A stretch of 38,814 bases of DNA, from assembly GCF_000423565.1 (NCBI RefSeq), contig NZ_AUIF01000061.1:1-38814 (forward strand). Reading direction: 5' to 3'. The stretch is from Runella zeae DSM 19591. GTDB taxonomy: Bacteria; Bacteroidota; Bacteroidia; Cytophagales; Spirosomataceae. Below the pieces are notes generated by a model. The model ran no database searches, was not told the origin of the DNA, and saw only the letters and a program-made list of their open reading frames with translations. The translations under genes and the position numbers were made by a program. Positions 1 to 8,545 of this stretch are shown here, in pieces. Each line of letters opens with the position of its first letter. The first letter of the stretch is position 1.

Positions 1-1
1 C

Positions 2-312
2 ATTGAAGCCATAACTGATAAAAAAAATACCTGCAAAAGTCAGCATCTCAAGCAGCAGGCAGATAGCCTTATGAAGTACTACCAACATAATCGATACCGA
101 ATGAAATACCATGAATATCGGGCTGTATTGGGAGTGGGGCTATTGAATCGGCCATTAGCACAGTGGTGCAGCAAAGGTGCAAGCTCGTAGGACAACGTTG
201 GACTAAAGGACTAAGCGCGGTACTCAATATGCGTACCGTTTTTAAAAGTCAGAAAAGAGATAGCTTACGCAATGTAATCGCCCTAAAAATGGGCCTCAAA
301 CACGCCGCTTAA
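2..312 (+). pseudogene. 3' fragment of an IS transposase, frameshifted
   Basis: The fragment enters from the left edge. One frame reads to about position 139 (ending Y-R-A-V-L-G-V-G), and the next frame continues with GAIESAISTVVQQRCKLVGQRW and on to a stop at 310-312. The joined text resembles the C-terminal block of DDE transposases of the ISKra4/ISLre2 type (GxGAIES, a Q-x-R-x-K-x-x-G-Q-R-W segment, then a short basic tail). The break lies in the run GTGGGG at 134-139, where one more G would restore a single frame. This is either a true inactivating frameshift or a homopolymer sequencing error. Family assignment is tentative because the catalytic part lies outside the window. Confidence 0.6.
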
Positions 313-848
313 GCGACAATTTGGTTTGCGCCCGCACCTAACCTTCTACACTATTAAACAACAATACCAGACTCTTTTATAGATGTCTTACAATAACACA
401 ATAATAGCCGTTTGTATATTATTAGCATCAATAATAAATGTAAAACATTTTAATTTTCAAAAAAAAGACAAAAATCACTTTCTAAATAAAGTGCTATTTT
501 ATGGTTTCATACAACCTAATTACTATAAGAAAAATAAATTCATTTTTTTTCAAAAAAAATATACCACAATAAAAAATAAAATACCAAAAAAACAATTTGT
601 ATTCCACAAAAATAAACTATTAAAACAATATATTTTTTCATCAAAATACACAATTTAAATTTTACAAAAAATACAACTAAAAAAAGTTAAATTCAAAAAA
701 AATATCAAATTATTGTACTATATTTTTAAATATTATTCAGCAACAAATTATACTTTTTTATTTATACATTTGCAACGCTTCATTATGTATAAAGTTCTCA
801 AGCATAATAGAAGTCACAAAAAAATATCAATTTAAATCCATTTTTTTT
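313..848. other. AT-rich intergenic region with a possible promoter
   Basis: No convincing gene is present. A 91-codon reading frame (383-658) is almost entirely Lys/Asn/Phe/Ile from A-runs and is taken as chance. A TACATTTG box at 765-772 matches the Bacteroidota -7 consensus TAnnTTTG and lies 77 nt before the curlin-type gene. No clear -33 TTTG is seen at the usual distance, so the promoter call is weak. The left part may contain the end of the insertion sequence. Confidence 0.4.
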
Positions 849-2276
849 ATGAAAAAATTAACACTTACGGTAGGTAGCTTACTTTTTGCGATAGCTGCTT
901 ATTCTCAAAATGTATTTACCAACAATCAAACTTCTACAAGTGGAGGTTCAAACACGGTTACAACTATTTCACAAACTATTAGTGGAGGAGTCGGTAATAC
1001 AGGCGAACTCAATCAAACCGCAGACGGTGATGGTTCTACGAACACAGCCGGAATTACCCAAACTAGCACTGGTGACCAAAATACAGCTAAAGTTACCCAG
1101 GTAGCTAAGGCTAGTGCTGACAATACTGCTACCATTGATCAAAATAGTGCTGGTGCTACAGCTACGATTGATCAAAATACGGATAGTGATGGTAGTAGCA
1201 ACACTGCAACTATTACCCAAGCACCTACTAGCGGCCAGGGAACTACCGCTACACTCAATCAAAAATCACATACTGCTGGAGTAAATACTGGGACAATTAC
1301 TCAAGAAGGAAATACAGAAACAGCCACTCTTAATCAAGATGCAACCCACAACGGTAGCAATACAGCTGAAATCACCCAAAAAGATGCTAATCTTGGCTCA
1401 ACGGCTAGTGTAACACAAAATGCCACAGATTTTAGTAGCAACACGGCTACTGTACTTCAACAAGCTGATGCTCAAGGCAATGTACTGCTGACTCAAACTA
1501 GTACAGGTATGGGTTCTAGCAATATGGCCAACGTAACTCAAAATGGGGGAAGTTACCAAGCTTCAGCCAATATCACACAAGATGCAAAATCAGCTTCTTC
1601 TAACGAAGCTACTGTAGTCCAAAATGGCTGGTTTGAAACTGTGACTGTAAACCAAACAGCGGATGGGCAAGGATCTTCTAACAAAGCATTAGTGGACCAG
1701 AATACTCCTGGCGGAGCTAATAGTATGGCTTCTATTACCCAGAATGCAATCGGAGGAGGGGCCAACGAAGCTACAATTGCGCAAGCTTCTACCCATGGTT
1801 CTATGGCTACAATTAAGCAGGTAGCGGATATGGCAGGAGATCCTAATATCGCTTCTATTTCTCAAGCAAATGATGAGCATATGGCTTATATTAGCCAAAT
1901 GGGTGTTGGAAATAAAGCTTCTATTTCTCAATTAGAAGGGCCTAGCCACGAAGCCACTATTAAACAGGAGGGAATGGGCAACAACGCTCAAATTGGCCAA
2001 GCTGGAATAAACCAAAGTGGAAAGGTTACTCAAACAGGCAATGAAAACTTTGCTTATCTTACACAACTTGCAGAAGGAAACATGGGCGAAATAACACAAA
2101 CTGGTAATTCTAACTCTGCATCGCTTGAACAATTAGGTAGCTTCAACACCGCAACCTTTACGCAAAATGGTGACGGAAACTCTATATTCGCTACTCAAAA
2201 CGGAGGCGGTAACTCTTTCACTAGCACTCAGACTGGTAATAACAACTCGTTTTCTATTACTCAGAATGGCAACTAG
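849..2276 (+). CDS. large curlin-repeat secreted protein (functional amyloid subunit)
   Basis: The 475-residue protein starts with a clear signal peptide (MKKLTLTVGSLLFAIAAYSQ). The rest is made of short repeats of the curlin type, ending in motifs such as NTATITQ, NTATIDQ and NSASLEQ, with spaced Asn and Gln as in CsgA/CsgB beta-arches. Residues from about 40 to 330 have longer, irregular units of about 20-24 residues rich in Ser, Thr, Asp and Gly. The C-terminal third settles into tight G-x-x-N-x-x-x-x-x-Q units. CsgA is about 150 residues, so this is roughly three times longer. Such proteins are exported and assemble amyloid fibres in the biofilm matrix. The partner secretion genes (csgG, csgE, csgF) are not in the window. 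The gene stands alone with its own terminator and sits next to an exopolysaccharide locus, which fits a matrix role. Confidence 0.85.
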   Translation: MKKLTLTVGSLLFAIAAYSQNVFTNNQTSTSGGSNTVTTISQTISGGVGNTGELNQTADGDGSTNTAGITQTSTGDQNTAKVTQVAKASADNTATIDQNSAGATATIDQNTDSDGSSNTATITQAPTSGQGTTATLNQKSHTAGVNTGTITQEGNTETATLNQDATHNGSNTAEITQKDANLGSTASVTQNATDFSSNTATVLQQADAQGNVLLTQTSTGMGSSNMANVTQNGGSYQASANITQDAKSASSNEATVVQNGWFETVTVNQTADGQGSSNKALVDQNTPGGANSMASITQNAIGGGANEATIAQASTHGSMATIKQVADMAGDPNIASISQANDEHMAYISQMGVGNKASISQLEGPSHEATIKQEGMGNNAQIGQAGINQSGKVTQTGNENFAYLTQLAEGNMGEITQTGNSNSASLEQLGSFNTATFTQNGDGNSIFATQNGGGNSFTSTQTGNNNSFSITQNGN

Positions 2277-2311
2277 AAGCTAATTATTGTCCCAACATTA
2301 ATTATCATCAT

Positions 2312-2364
2312 AAACCTCCTTGCTATTTTGAGAATACCTAATATCTCAAAACAAGGAGGTTTTT
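2312..2364 (+). terminator. rho-independent terminator after the curlin gene
   Basis: AAACCTCCTTG at 2312-2322 pairs perfectly with CAAGGAGGTTT at 2352-2362, followed by a T-run. A second inner pairing (TTTTGAGA with TCTCAAAA) extends the stem. Confidence 0.9.
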
Positions 2365-2901
2365 CATAACTGTTTAAGGAGAGTTTTACAGAGGGTAACT
2401 TTAGCGGAAAGTTTCTGAATAAATTTTGCAGCCATATTAAATAAATTTCAGATCATAAAGATTGCAAAATATTGACTCAACATACTGACTATCAACCAAT
2501 TATCAAATCAATAAAACTTGCAAAATAACTTATACTTTGAAATTTAGCCTTATTTTATTACATTCGACCGTTAAAATATTGGGCTACTTAAATCAAGTTC
2601 AGCATAACTTAAATTGTCACAGCTGTAATTACAGGAATTAAAATAAAAATTTAAAGCATATATTCTAAAAAATACGATTTCAATTTATTAACTAATTCTG
2701 TAAAATATCACTATGTGTTTTTACAATAGTAAACATTTTCTATATAAAGTAGTCGAAAGAATGTACTTATTCTGTAGATTAAAAAAACAAATACAAACTT
2801 ATCATCTAATAAATACCTTATCTCAAGGTAATTTTTATACTAAATAAATAATATAGAGATTCTATAAATTCAATAGATGTAAAATTTAAATCATTACAAG
2901 C
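2365..2901. other. gene-free AT-rich spacer
   Basis: About 540 bases between the curlin terminator and the polysaccharide locus. Stop codons occur in all frames. I see no RNA gene, no long repeat and no exact TAnnTTTG box, although the promoter of the following operon must lie here. Confidence 0.6.
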
Positions 2902-3567
2902 ATGAATGAACAATATTATGATGAAACTTATTTTGAGTGGCAGAAAGAGATGGGGGCATTTGGAGGATGGGCTGATTTAATCAAATTTGAAGATTTCATT
3001 ACTCCCGATATGAATGTAATTGATTTTGGATGTGGAGGTGGTTTCATACTTAATAACTTGAATTGTAAAAACAAAATTGGAATAGAAATTAATGATATAG
3101 CTAGAAACAATGCTATTAATTTGGGAATTAAAGCTTTTAAGTTTTCTGAAGACGTTCCTAATAATTGGGCAGATTGTATAATTTCAAATCATGCCCTTGA
3201 ACATGTACCAGATCCTTTACATCAAATATTAATTCTTAAGTCAAAACTCAAATTAGGTGGCAAAATTATTTTTGTAGTTCCATGTGATACAATAAAATAC
3301 AAGTTTAAACCTAACGATATCAATAATCATTTATATTCATGGAGCCCTATGAATTTGGGCAATTTATTTGTTGAAGCAGGATACGCAGTTATTGAATCAA
3401 AAACATATATTCATAAATGGCCTCCCTTCCATCAGCAAATTGCTCGAATTTTTGGAAAACACATATTTAATTTAATATGTCGAATCTATGGTAGAATAGA
3501 AACTTCTTGGTATCAAATAAGGATTATAGCAGAAAAAAAAACTAACTCATTTTTCTGGCATATTTAA
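2902..3567 (+). CDS. class I SAM-dependent methyltransferase
   Basis: The 221-residue protein has methyltransferase motif I near residue 40 (V-I-D-F-G-C-G-G-G), an acidic residue at the end of the next strand (G-I-E-I), and the later N-H-A-L-E-H-V-P-D segment typical of the Methyltransf_11/23 group. It transfers a methyl group from S-adenosylmethionine. As the first gene of a sugar-polymer locus, it most likely modifies a sugar or a lipid-linked glycan. There is no signal peptide, so it should be cytoplasmic. The acceptor cannot be read from the sequence. A 34-nt gap separates it from the following glycosyltransferase, suggesting co-transcription. Confidence 0.85.
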   Translation: MNEQYYDETYFEWQKEMGAFGGWADLIKFEDFITPDMNVIDFGCGGGFILNNLNCKNKIGIEINDIARNNAINLGIKAFKFSEDVPNNWADCIISNHALEHVPDPLHQILILKSKLKLGGKIIFVVPCDTIKYKFKPNDINNHLYSWSPMNLGNLFVEAGYAVIESKTYIHKWPPFHQQIARIFGKHIFNLICRIYGRIETSWYQIRIIAEKKTNSFFWHI

Positions 3568-3601
3568 TTAATCTTTTGTTGTAAAAAATCTGTAATTTAC
3601 T

Positions 3602-4810
3602 ATGCGTCCACACTTTTCTAATGTATCAATTTTATACGCTGATTTTGGACCATATCATGTTGCAAGAATTGAAGCACTCAATAACACTTTACAACAAAAA
3701 GGGTATAAGCTACATGCTTATCAATTTGCTTCAGTTAGTGATACTTATTCATGGAATCCGGTTTACCCTACCGGTCTAACTGTTACTTCACTAGCTAAAA
3801 CACAGCCCAAAACTATTTTAAAAACAATAAAAATTATACTTTCTTTTTATTGTTCGTTAAAAAGAGACAAAATTGGCATTATTTTTTTACCTAGTTATTC
3901 ACCTCTTCCATATTTTTTATGTTTTTTAGCTGCAAAAATCTATGGATGCAAAATCATTTTGATGTGTGATTCTTGGGATAATACTGAAAAAGTAGGGTAC
4001 TTACGTCGTAAAATAAAAGGGCAAATTATTCGATCGTTTGATGCTGCTTTAGTAGCAGGTACCCCCCATATTAGATACATAACTAAATATGGTATTGCGC
4101 CTCACAAAATTTTTTTAACAAGCAATGTTATAGACGTTATGTATTTTAATAGAGAAGCTAGTAAGTGGAGAAATTCTATTAAAAACTCTATTCTAGAGCT
4201 CAGCTTACCAAAAAAATATTTTCTTAATTTAGGGAGATTTGTTGAAAAAAAAAACCTAGGTTTTCTTATAGATTCATACGCCCTATTTGTTAATGACCAT
4301 CCCTCTACTGATGTATCTCTTGTTCTGGTTGGAGAAGGTACTGAAAAAAATAAGCTCAAGGAATTAGCAACTAGTTTAGGAATCCCTGTCCGTGAGGGTC
4401 TTGAGTCTGTTAACCCTTCTACAGCCAAAGCAGAAATTGTATTTTTCCCTTTTCAACAAATAAATACTACACCTTTATTTTTTGCTAGGTGTGAAGCATT
4501 TATACTCCCAAGTCTACAAGAAGAATGGGGGTTAGTAGTTAATGAAGCAATGTCGTGTGAAGTACCAGTCATTGTCTCATCCTATGTTGGATGTGTGGAA
4601 GATCTGGTCATTGACGAACAAACGGGTTTTATTTTTGACCCTCAAAATAAAAGAAGTCTAGCTGATATTATGCAAAAGTTTGCAAACGATTCTAGCCTCT
4701 CCAGTAAAATTGGCAAAAAAGCATTCAGCCATATACAACAATGGTCTCCTGAACGGTTTGCCCAAGGTGCTCTAGCTGCCATTCAAGTTACTAATACAAC
4801 ACATAATTAG
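3602..4810 (+). CDS. GT4-family glycosyltransferase
   Basis: The 402-residue protein has a GT-B fold. The C-terminal half contains L-N-L-G-R-F-V-E-K-K-N (about residue 208), L-V-G-E-G, and the GT4 donor-binding block LPSLQEEWGLVVNEAMSCEVP with the E-x7-E spacing, followed by D-x-x-T-G-F-I-F-D. It would add a sugar from a nucleotide donor to the growing lipid-linked repeat unit on the cytoplasmic side of the inner membrane. Donor and linkage cannot be inferred. It is in the same direction as the methyltransferase and the next glycosyltransferase. Confidence 0.9.
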   Translation: MRPHFSNVSILYADFGPYHVARIEALNNTLQQKGYKLHAYQFASVSDTYSWNPVYPTGLTVTSLAKTQPKTILKTIKIILSFYCSLKRDKIGIIFLPSYSPLPYFLCFLAAKIYGCKIILMCDSWDNTEKVGYLRRKIKGQIIRSFDAALVAGTPHIRYITKYGIAPHKIFLTSNVIDVMYFNREASKWRNSIKNSILELSLPKKYFLNLGRFVEKKNLGFLIDSYALFVNDHPSTDVSLVLVGEGTEKNKLKELATSLGIPVREGLESVNPSTAKAEIVFFPFQQINTTPLFFARCEAFILPSLQEEWGLVVNEAMSCEVPVIVSSYVGCVEDLVIDEQTGFIFDPQNKRSLADIMQKFANDSSLSSKIGKKAFSHIQQWSPERFAQGALAAIQVTNTTHN

Positions 4811-4870
4811 AATTTTATAACATTATCAATTTTCATCAGTAAACTCTTGTATTGTTCCTTAGACAAAAAA

Positions 4871-6019
4871 ATGCTAAAACGAAAAGTTATTTTTATTGGT
4901 TTGTTTTCTCCTCCAATTACAGGCCAATCAATTATTACTGAACAAATTTACGATGACTTCATTAACAAAAGAGTTCAAATTATTAAACTCGCGTTCCCTT
5001 ACGAGTCATATGCAAAAAACATTATCCATAAATTTCGAAAAACTATATCATATATTTTATTCATTATCAAATGTATGTATAAAAGTGCATTTGGCTACAA
5101 AATCATTTATTTAAGCGGTGCAAGAAGCCAATTAGGTGCGTTAAGAAATATACCGATTATTCTGTGGTCAAAGTGTGTTTTTAATCATAAGGTAATCCTT
5201 CATTTCCATTGTGGTGAGTATATTGATTTTTATAAAAACCAACCTAGCATAATCCAAAACATCCTCCGTTTTTCATTTAAATATACTGACAAAATAATCA
5301 TCTTAGGTGAAAGTCTACGTCCTCTTTTCGATATTCCAGGTATCCCTCCTCAAAAATTAGTAGCAATACCTTGCGGTATCCCACTTTCTTTTTCGCCGCC
5401 ACGGGCTATCAACACAAATCAGTCAACAATTCGGCTACTATATTTATCCAATCTTATTGAGAGTAAAGGGTATTTCGATGTTTTAAAAGCAGTATCAATA
5501 TTACACAAAGATTATAAGCTAAATGTGAGGTGTGATTTCTGCGGAACCTTCTTCGCACATAGTGATGACCAAAATACTAGTAATGAAAAGCAAGCCTATA
5601 GCCTTTTTGAGAATTATATTAACGAACATCAATTAAAAGAATTTGTATTTTATCACGGTCCTGTAATGGGAGAAAAAAAACAAAATTTTCTTCAACAAGC
5701 CGATTTTTTTTTACTTCCCACTAATTATAATAGTGAAGGACAACCCGTTTCTATCTTAGAAGCAATGTCGTGTGGATCGATAGTAATATCTACATCTTAC
5801 CGAGCGATACCAGACATGGTCATTGACAACGAAACGGGTATCTTAGTACCTTATAATAAACCTACGGCTATCGCACACCGCATCGCAGAGCTTATCCAAA
5901 ACCCTACCGAATATGCCCGTTTGAGTAAAAATGCGTTAAATCATGTGCAAAACTTCTCTATAGATAAGTTTAATAGCAGAATCGAAAAGCTTTTCAAAGA
6001 AGTCGATGTTATGCCCTAG
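4871..6019 (+). CDS. GT4-family glycosyltransferase
   Basis: The frame opens at a TTG (4847), but the ATG at 4871 gives MLKRKVIFIGLFSPPITGQS, the usual N-terminal Rossmann strand with a G-Q-S loop, so I choose 4871 (382 residues). The C-terminal GT4 domain shows LYLSNLIESKGYFD, the F-Y-H-G-P-V segment, and LPTNYNSEGQPVSILEAMSC with the donor-binding Glu residues, then D-N-E-T-G-I-L-V. It probably adds one sugar of the exopolysaccharide repeat. Its last 11 bases overlap the end of the convergent gene on the minus strand. Confidence 0.9.
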   Translation: MLKRKVIFIGLFSPPITGQSIITEQIYDDFINKRVQIIKLAFPYESYAKNIIHKFRKTISYILFIIKCMYKSAFGYKIIYLSGARSQLGALRNIPIILWSKCVFNHKVILHFHCGEYIDFYKNQPSIIQNILRFSFKYTDKIIILGESLRPLFDIPGIPPQKLVAIPCGIPLSFSPPRAINTNQSTIRLLYLSNLIESKGYFDVLKAVSILHKDYKLNVRCDFCGTFFAHSDDQNTSNEKQAYSLFENYINEHQLKEFVFYHGPVMGEKKQNFLQQADFFLLPTNYNSEGQPVSILEAMSCGSIVISTSYRAIPDMVIDNETGILVPYNKPTAIAHRIAELIQNPTEYARLSKNALNHVQNFSIDKFNSRIEKLFKEVDVMP

Positions 6020-7253
6020 GATTCATTGATTCAATTAGCTCTTGATACTTCCCAACAGAAATAAGTAAATCAAAATGCTGTAGAAAAGCCTTATAACCAT
6101 TTTCGCCCATTTGTTGAATTCTCTCTTTGTTTTTGAGAAGCTCTAGCAAAAAATCACTTAGTGATTGATGATTATTCTTTGAATAAAGTACTCCGCAATC
6201 GTACTGACGGATAGTATCCGCAATTTCAGAGTCTTCCCTTAGTAAGCCTATGATAGGTGACTTACTCGCCATAATTCCGTAGGATTTGCTAGGAACGGAA
6301 TAGCCCGTAAACTCATCTTCCAAGCAGACAAAGGAAAAAGTAGCTGCCGATAGGGTTTGAGGTAATACTTCAAAAGGTTGATAAGGTAGTACTATGATAT
6401 TGTTTAGTTCGTGTGTTTTCACAAACTGCTCTACTATCTTCTTCTTATTACCTCCACCCACAAACATAAATACAATCTCTCGTTCTGCTTTGAGCTCTAG
6501 TGCTGCTTCTAAGATAGGTTCTATATTGTGAGTTCTGCCCATGGTTCCAGAATATTGTAATACAATTTTGTCTTGTAAGTGATACTGCTTTAGAAAACTG
6601 TTTTTTTCTTTCTCAACAGGTTGTATCTCTCGCGAATCAGCCCAATTGTGAATCAACGCGATACGCTCCCACAAATGAGGCTTTAATTTTTCCATTACAA
6701 TCTTTCGCATGTCCTCTCCAATCACAACTAGCCTACTTGCATGATTGTAAATTAACTTCGTAAACCATGACCAAACCTTAGCAGTCACAGAGGAAGGTTT
6801 TAAAACATCTAGCAAAATAGCTATTTCGGGGTATATATCGTATACTATAAGAATATATGGTATATAAAAAAAACGCTTTAGTATATACGCAATCAAACCA
6901 ATGAATGGAGGATTAGTAGAGATGATTATTAAATCAAAAGATTTTCTATGACTCAGGCTAAACCAAAAAGCCTTAAGAAAATAAGAAATCGAAAAAAGTA
7001 ACCGCTGAAAAATGGAGCCGTGCTGCTTGCCTAAGTTAGAAACCCTATAGATTTTTACATTTTTATACCTTTCTTGGGTAGGAAGCAATTGCTCCTGAAC
7101 AAATTCCTCTTTCGAAGGATATGTACAAAATACCGTTATTTTGTTCTGCTTAAACTCAGCTAGATTAGTAAATAATTCAGTCATGTGCAACCCAGTTGAA
7201 ACCATTTCTGGGTAGAAGTGCTGGCACAGAACCAAGATTCTTTGTTGCCTCAT
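6009..7253 (-). CDS. GT4-family glycosyltransferase, WcaI/WbuB-like
   Basis: The 414-residue protein starts MRQQRILVLCQHFYPEMVST, the opening typical of WcaI/WbuB-type transferases. It continues with YSGTMGRTHNIEPILEAA (donor-side motif), F-V-G-G-G, V-L-P-Y-Q-P and a Y-S-V-P-S-K-S-Y-G-I-M-A-S segment. WbuB and WcaI act in O-antigen and colanic acid assembly. The hydrophobic stretch near residues 90-150 would favour association with the inner membrane. It lies 20 nt downstream of the epimerase gene and should share its promoter. Its 3' end overlaps the convergent plus-strand glycosyltransferase by 11 bp. Confidence 0.88.
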   Translation of the reverse strand: MRQQRILVLCQHFYPEMVSTGLHMTELFTNLAEFKQNKITVFCTYPSKEEFVQEQLLPTQERYKNVKIYRVSNLGKQHGSIFQRLLFSISYFLKAFWFSLSHRKSFDLIIISTNPPFIGLIAYILKRFFYIPYILIVYDIYPEIAILLDVLKPSSVTAKVWSWFTKLIYNHASRLVVIGEDMRKIVMEKLKPHLWERIALIHNWADSREIQPVEKEKNSFLKQYHLQDKIVLQYSGTMGRTHNIEPILEAALELKAEREIVFMFVGGGNKKKIVEQFVKTHELNNIIVLPYQPFEVLPQTLSAATFSFVCLEDEFTGYSVPSKSYGIMASKSPIIGLLREDSEIADTIRQYDCGVLYSKNNHQSLSDFLLELLKNKERIQQMGENGYKAFLQHFDLLISVGKYQELIESMNPRA

Positions 7254-7273
7254 GAAAACTTCTGTGTTTAGTT

Positions 7274-8251
7274 TTACAACGAAATTGGCTTGAGGCTTTC
7301 GACCTGACTATTTATCCATTCATAAGTTTTTTCTACTCCTACTTTAAGCGGTAGAGAAGGAGCCCATTGAAGAGATTTTTTTATAAGAGTATTATCTGAA
7401 TTTCTACCTCTTACTCCCTGAGGTCCTTTTACATTATTGATTGACAAATTTTTACCCGAAATCCCAATCACCAGCTTTGCAAAGTCATTGAGTGATATCA
7501 TTTCTTCGGAACCAATGTTAAAAGGACCCGTTTCGTTAGATTCCATAAGTCTTAATACACCGTCTAAGCACTCATCAATATACAAAAAGGATCTTGTTTG
7601 AAGACCATCACCCCAAATTTCAATAGCGCCCCCATCTTCAGCTTCTGCTACTTTACGGCAAACTGCTGCTGGTGCTTTTTCTCTACCTCCACGCCAAGTT
7701 CCTTGAGGACCAAAAATATTATGAAATCTGGCAACTCGAACTTCCATTCCATAATTACGCCCATATGATAAGTACAGACGCTCACTAAAAAGCTTTTCCC
7801 ACCCATATTCACTATCTGGTGCAGCAGGATACGCCGACTCCTCCGAACACTTAGGATTATCAGGATCAAGCTGATTGTATTCAGGATAAATGCAAGCCGA
7901 AGAAGAATAGAATATCTTTTTTACCCCTGCAAGTCTACTTGCTTCTAAAGTATTCAAATTGCAAAGGGCGGAGTTGTGCATCACTACTGCATCGTGGTCT
8001 CCCGTAAAAATGTAACCCGCCCCTCCCATATCGGCAGCCAATTGATATACTTCATCAATGCCTTTCACAATCTCTCTTTCACATATTTTGGGGTCCCTCA
8101 AATCCCCAATTACAAACTCATCTGCTACGGTTTCTTCAAACTCATTGTACTTTACATCTATACCTTTCACCCAATAACCAAGCGATTTTAATCTTTTTAC
8201 CAAGTGGCCGCCAATAAATCCTCCGGCTCCACACACAATTGCTTTTTTCAT
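7274..8251 (-). CDS. gme: GDP-mannose 3,5-epimerase
   Basis: The 325-residue protein is an extended short-chain dehydrogenase closely resembling plant GME over its whole length. It has the NAD-binding G-A-G-G-F-I-G at 8-14, AADMGGAGYI at about 72-81, and SSSACIYPE with the proposed catalytic Cys120. It also has Y149-x-x-x-K153, RFHNIFGPQGTW, GGREKAP with Lys192, GDGLQTRSF, and a C-terminal GVRGRNSDN. In plants these Cys, Lys and Arg positions carry the double epimerisation of GDP-D-mannose to GDP-L-galactose or GDP-L-gulose. Here it should supply such a sugar nucleotide for the exopolysaccharide. The product is inferred from the family. It is the first gene of a two-gene minus-strand operon with a good promoter upstream. 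Confidence 0.92.
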   Translation of the reverse strand: MKKAIVCGAGGFIGGHLVKRLKSLGYWVKGIDVKYNEFEETVADEFVIGDLRDPKICEREIVKGIDEVYQLAADMGGAGYIFTGDHDAVVMHNSALCNLNTLEASRLAGVKKIFYSSSACIYPEYNQLDPDNPKCSEESAYPAAPDSEYGWEKLFSERLYLSYGRNYGMEVRVARFHNIFGPQGTWRGGREKAPAAVCRKVAEAEDGGAIEIWGDGLQTRSFLYIDECLDGVLRLMESNETGPFNIGSEEMISLNDFAKLVIGISGKNLSINNVKGPQGVRGRNSDNTLIKKSLQWAPSLPLKVGVEKTYEWINSQVESLKPISL

Positions 8252-8289
8252 TCCTTTGTTGTTTTGTAAAACGTCATATCAATAGCGTG

Positions 8290-8320
8290 CAAATGTAATT
8301 TTAAAAAAATGAAATGCAAA
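8290..8320 (-). promoter_or_regulatory. Bacteroidota-type promoter for the epimerase operon
   Basis: Read on the minus strand, TTTG (8320-8317), 19 nt, then TACATTTG (8297-8290) matches the -33/-7 consensus exactly. Transcription would start about 30 nt before the epimerase ATG. Confidence 0.7.
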
Positions 8321-8345
8321 AACCGCTTCTTCAAAAAGTGGTGAT

Positions 8346-8425
8346 GCCCCAAACTCTTACTAATCAATCTTTTTAAAACTTATCAAACGGTCATTTTGGG
8401 GCTTGTTTTTACCAAAAAAGCCCCC
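8346..8425 (+). other. competing hairpins upstream of the sugar transferase
   Basis: GCCCCAAA (8346-8353) can pair with TTTGGGGC (8395-8402), while GGGGCTT (8398-8404) can instead pair with AAGCCCC (8418-8424). The two stems share GGGGC and exclude each other, as in attenuators. Whether the region is transcribed toward the gene at 8546 is not known. No good T-tract follows either stem. Confidence 0.3.
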
Positions 8426-8545
8426 TACTTTTATAGCAGCTTACTGCTTTATTTATATTAATATGTATTTATATGCTATTCAAGTATATATATATACCGT
8501 TTAGCAAAATTGAATGCATAAGAGTAATACCATCAGGAAATCTGT

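Noticed and set aside
383-658. 91-codon reading frame after the left IS fragment
   Set aside because: Composition is almost wholly Lys, Asn, Phe, Ile and Tyr from A/T runs, with no recognisable pattern. The surrounding non-coding DNA has the same composition.
849-2276. Repetitive DNA as a CRISPR or satellite array
   Set aside because: The repeats are imperfect at DNA level, keep one open frame and encode curlin motifs behind a signal peptide.
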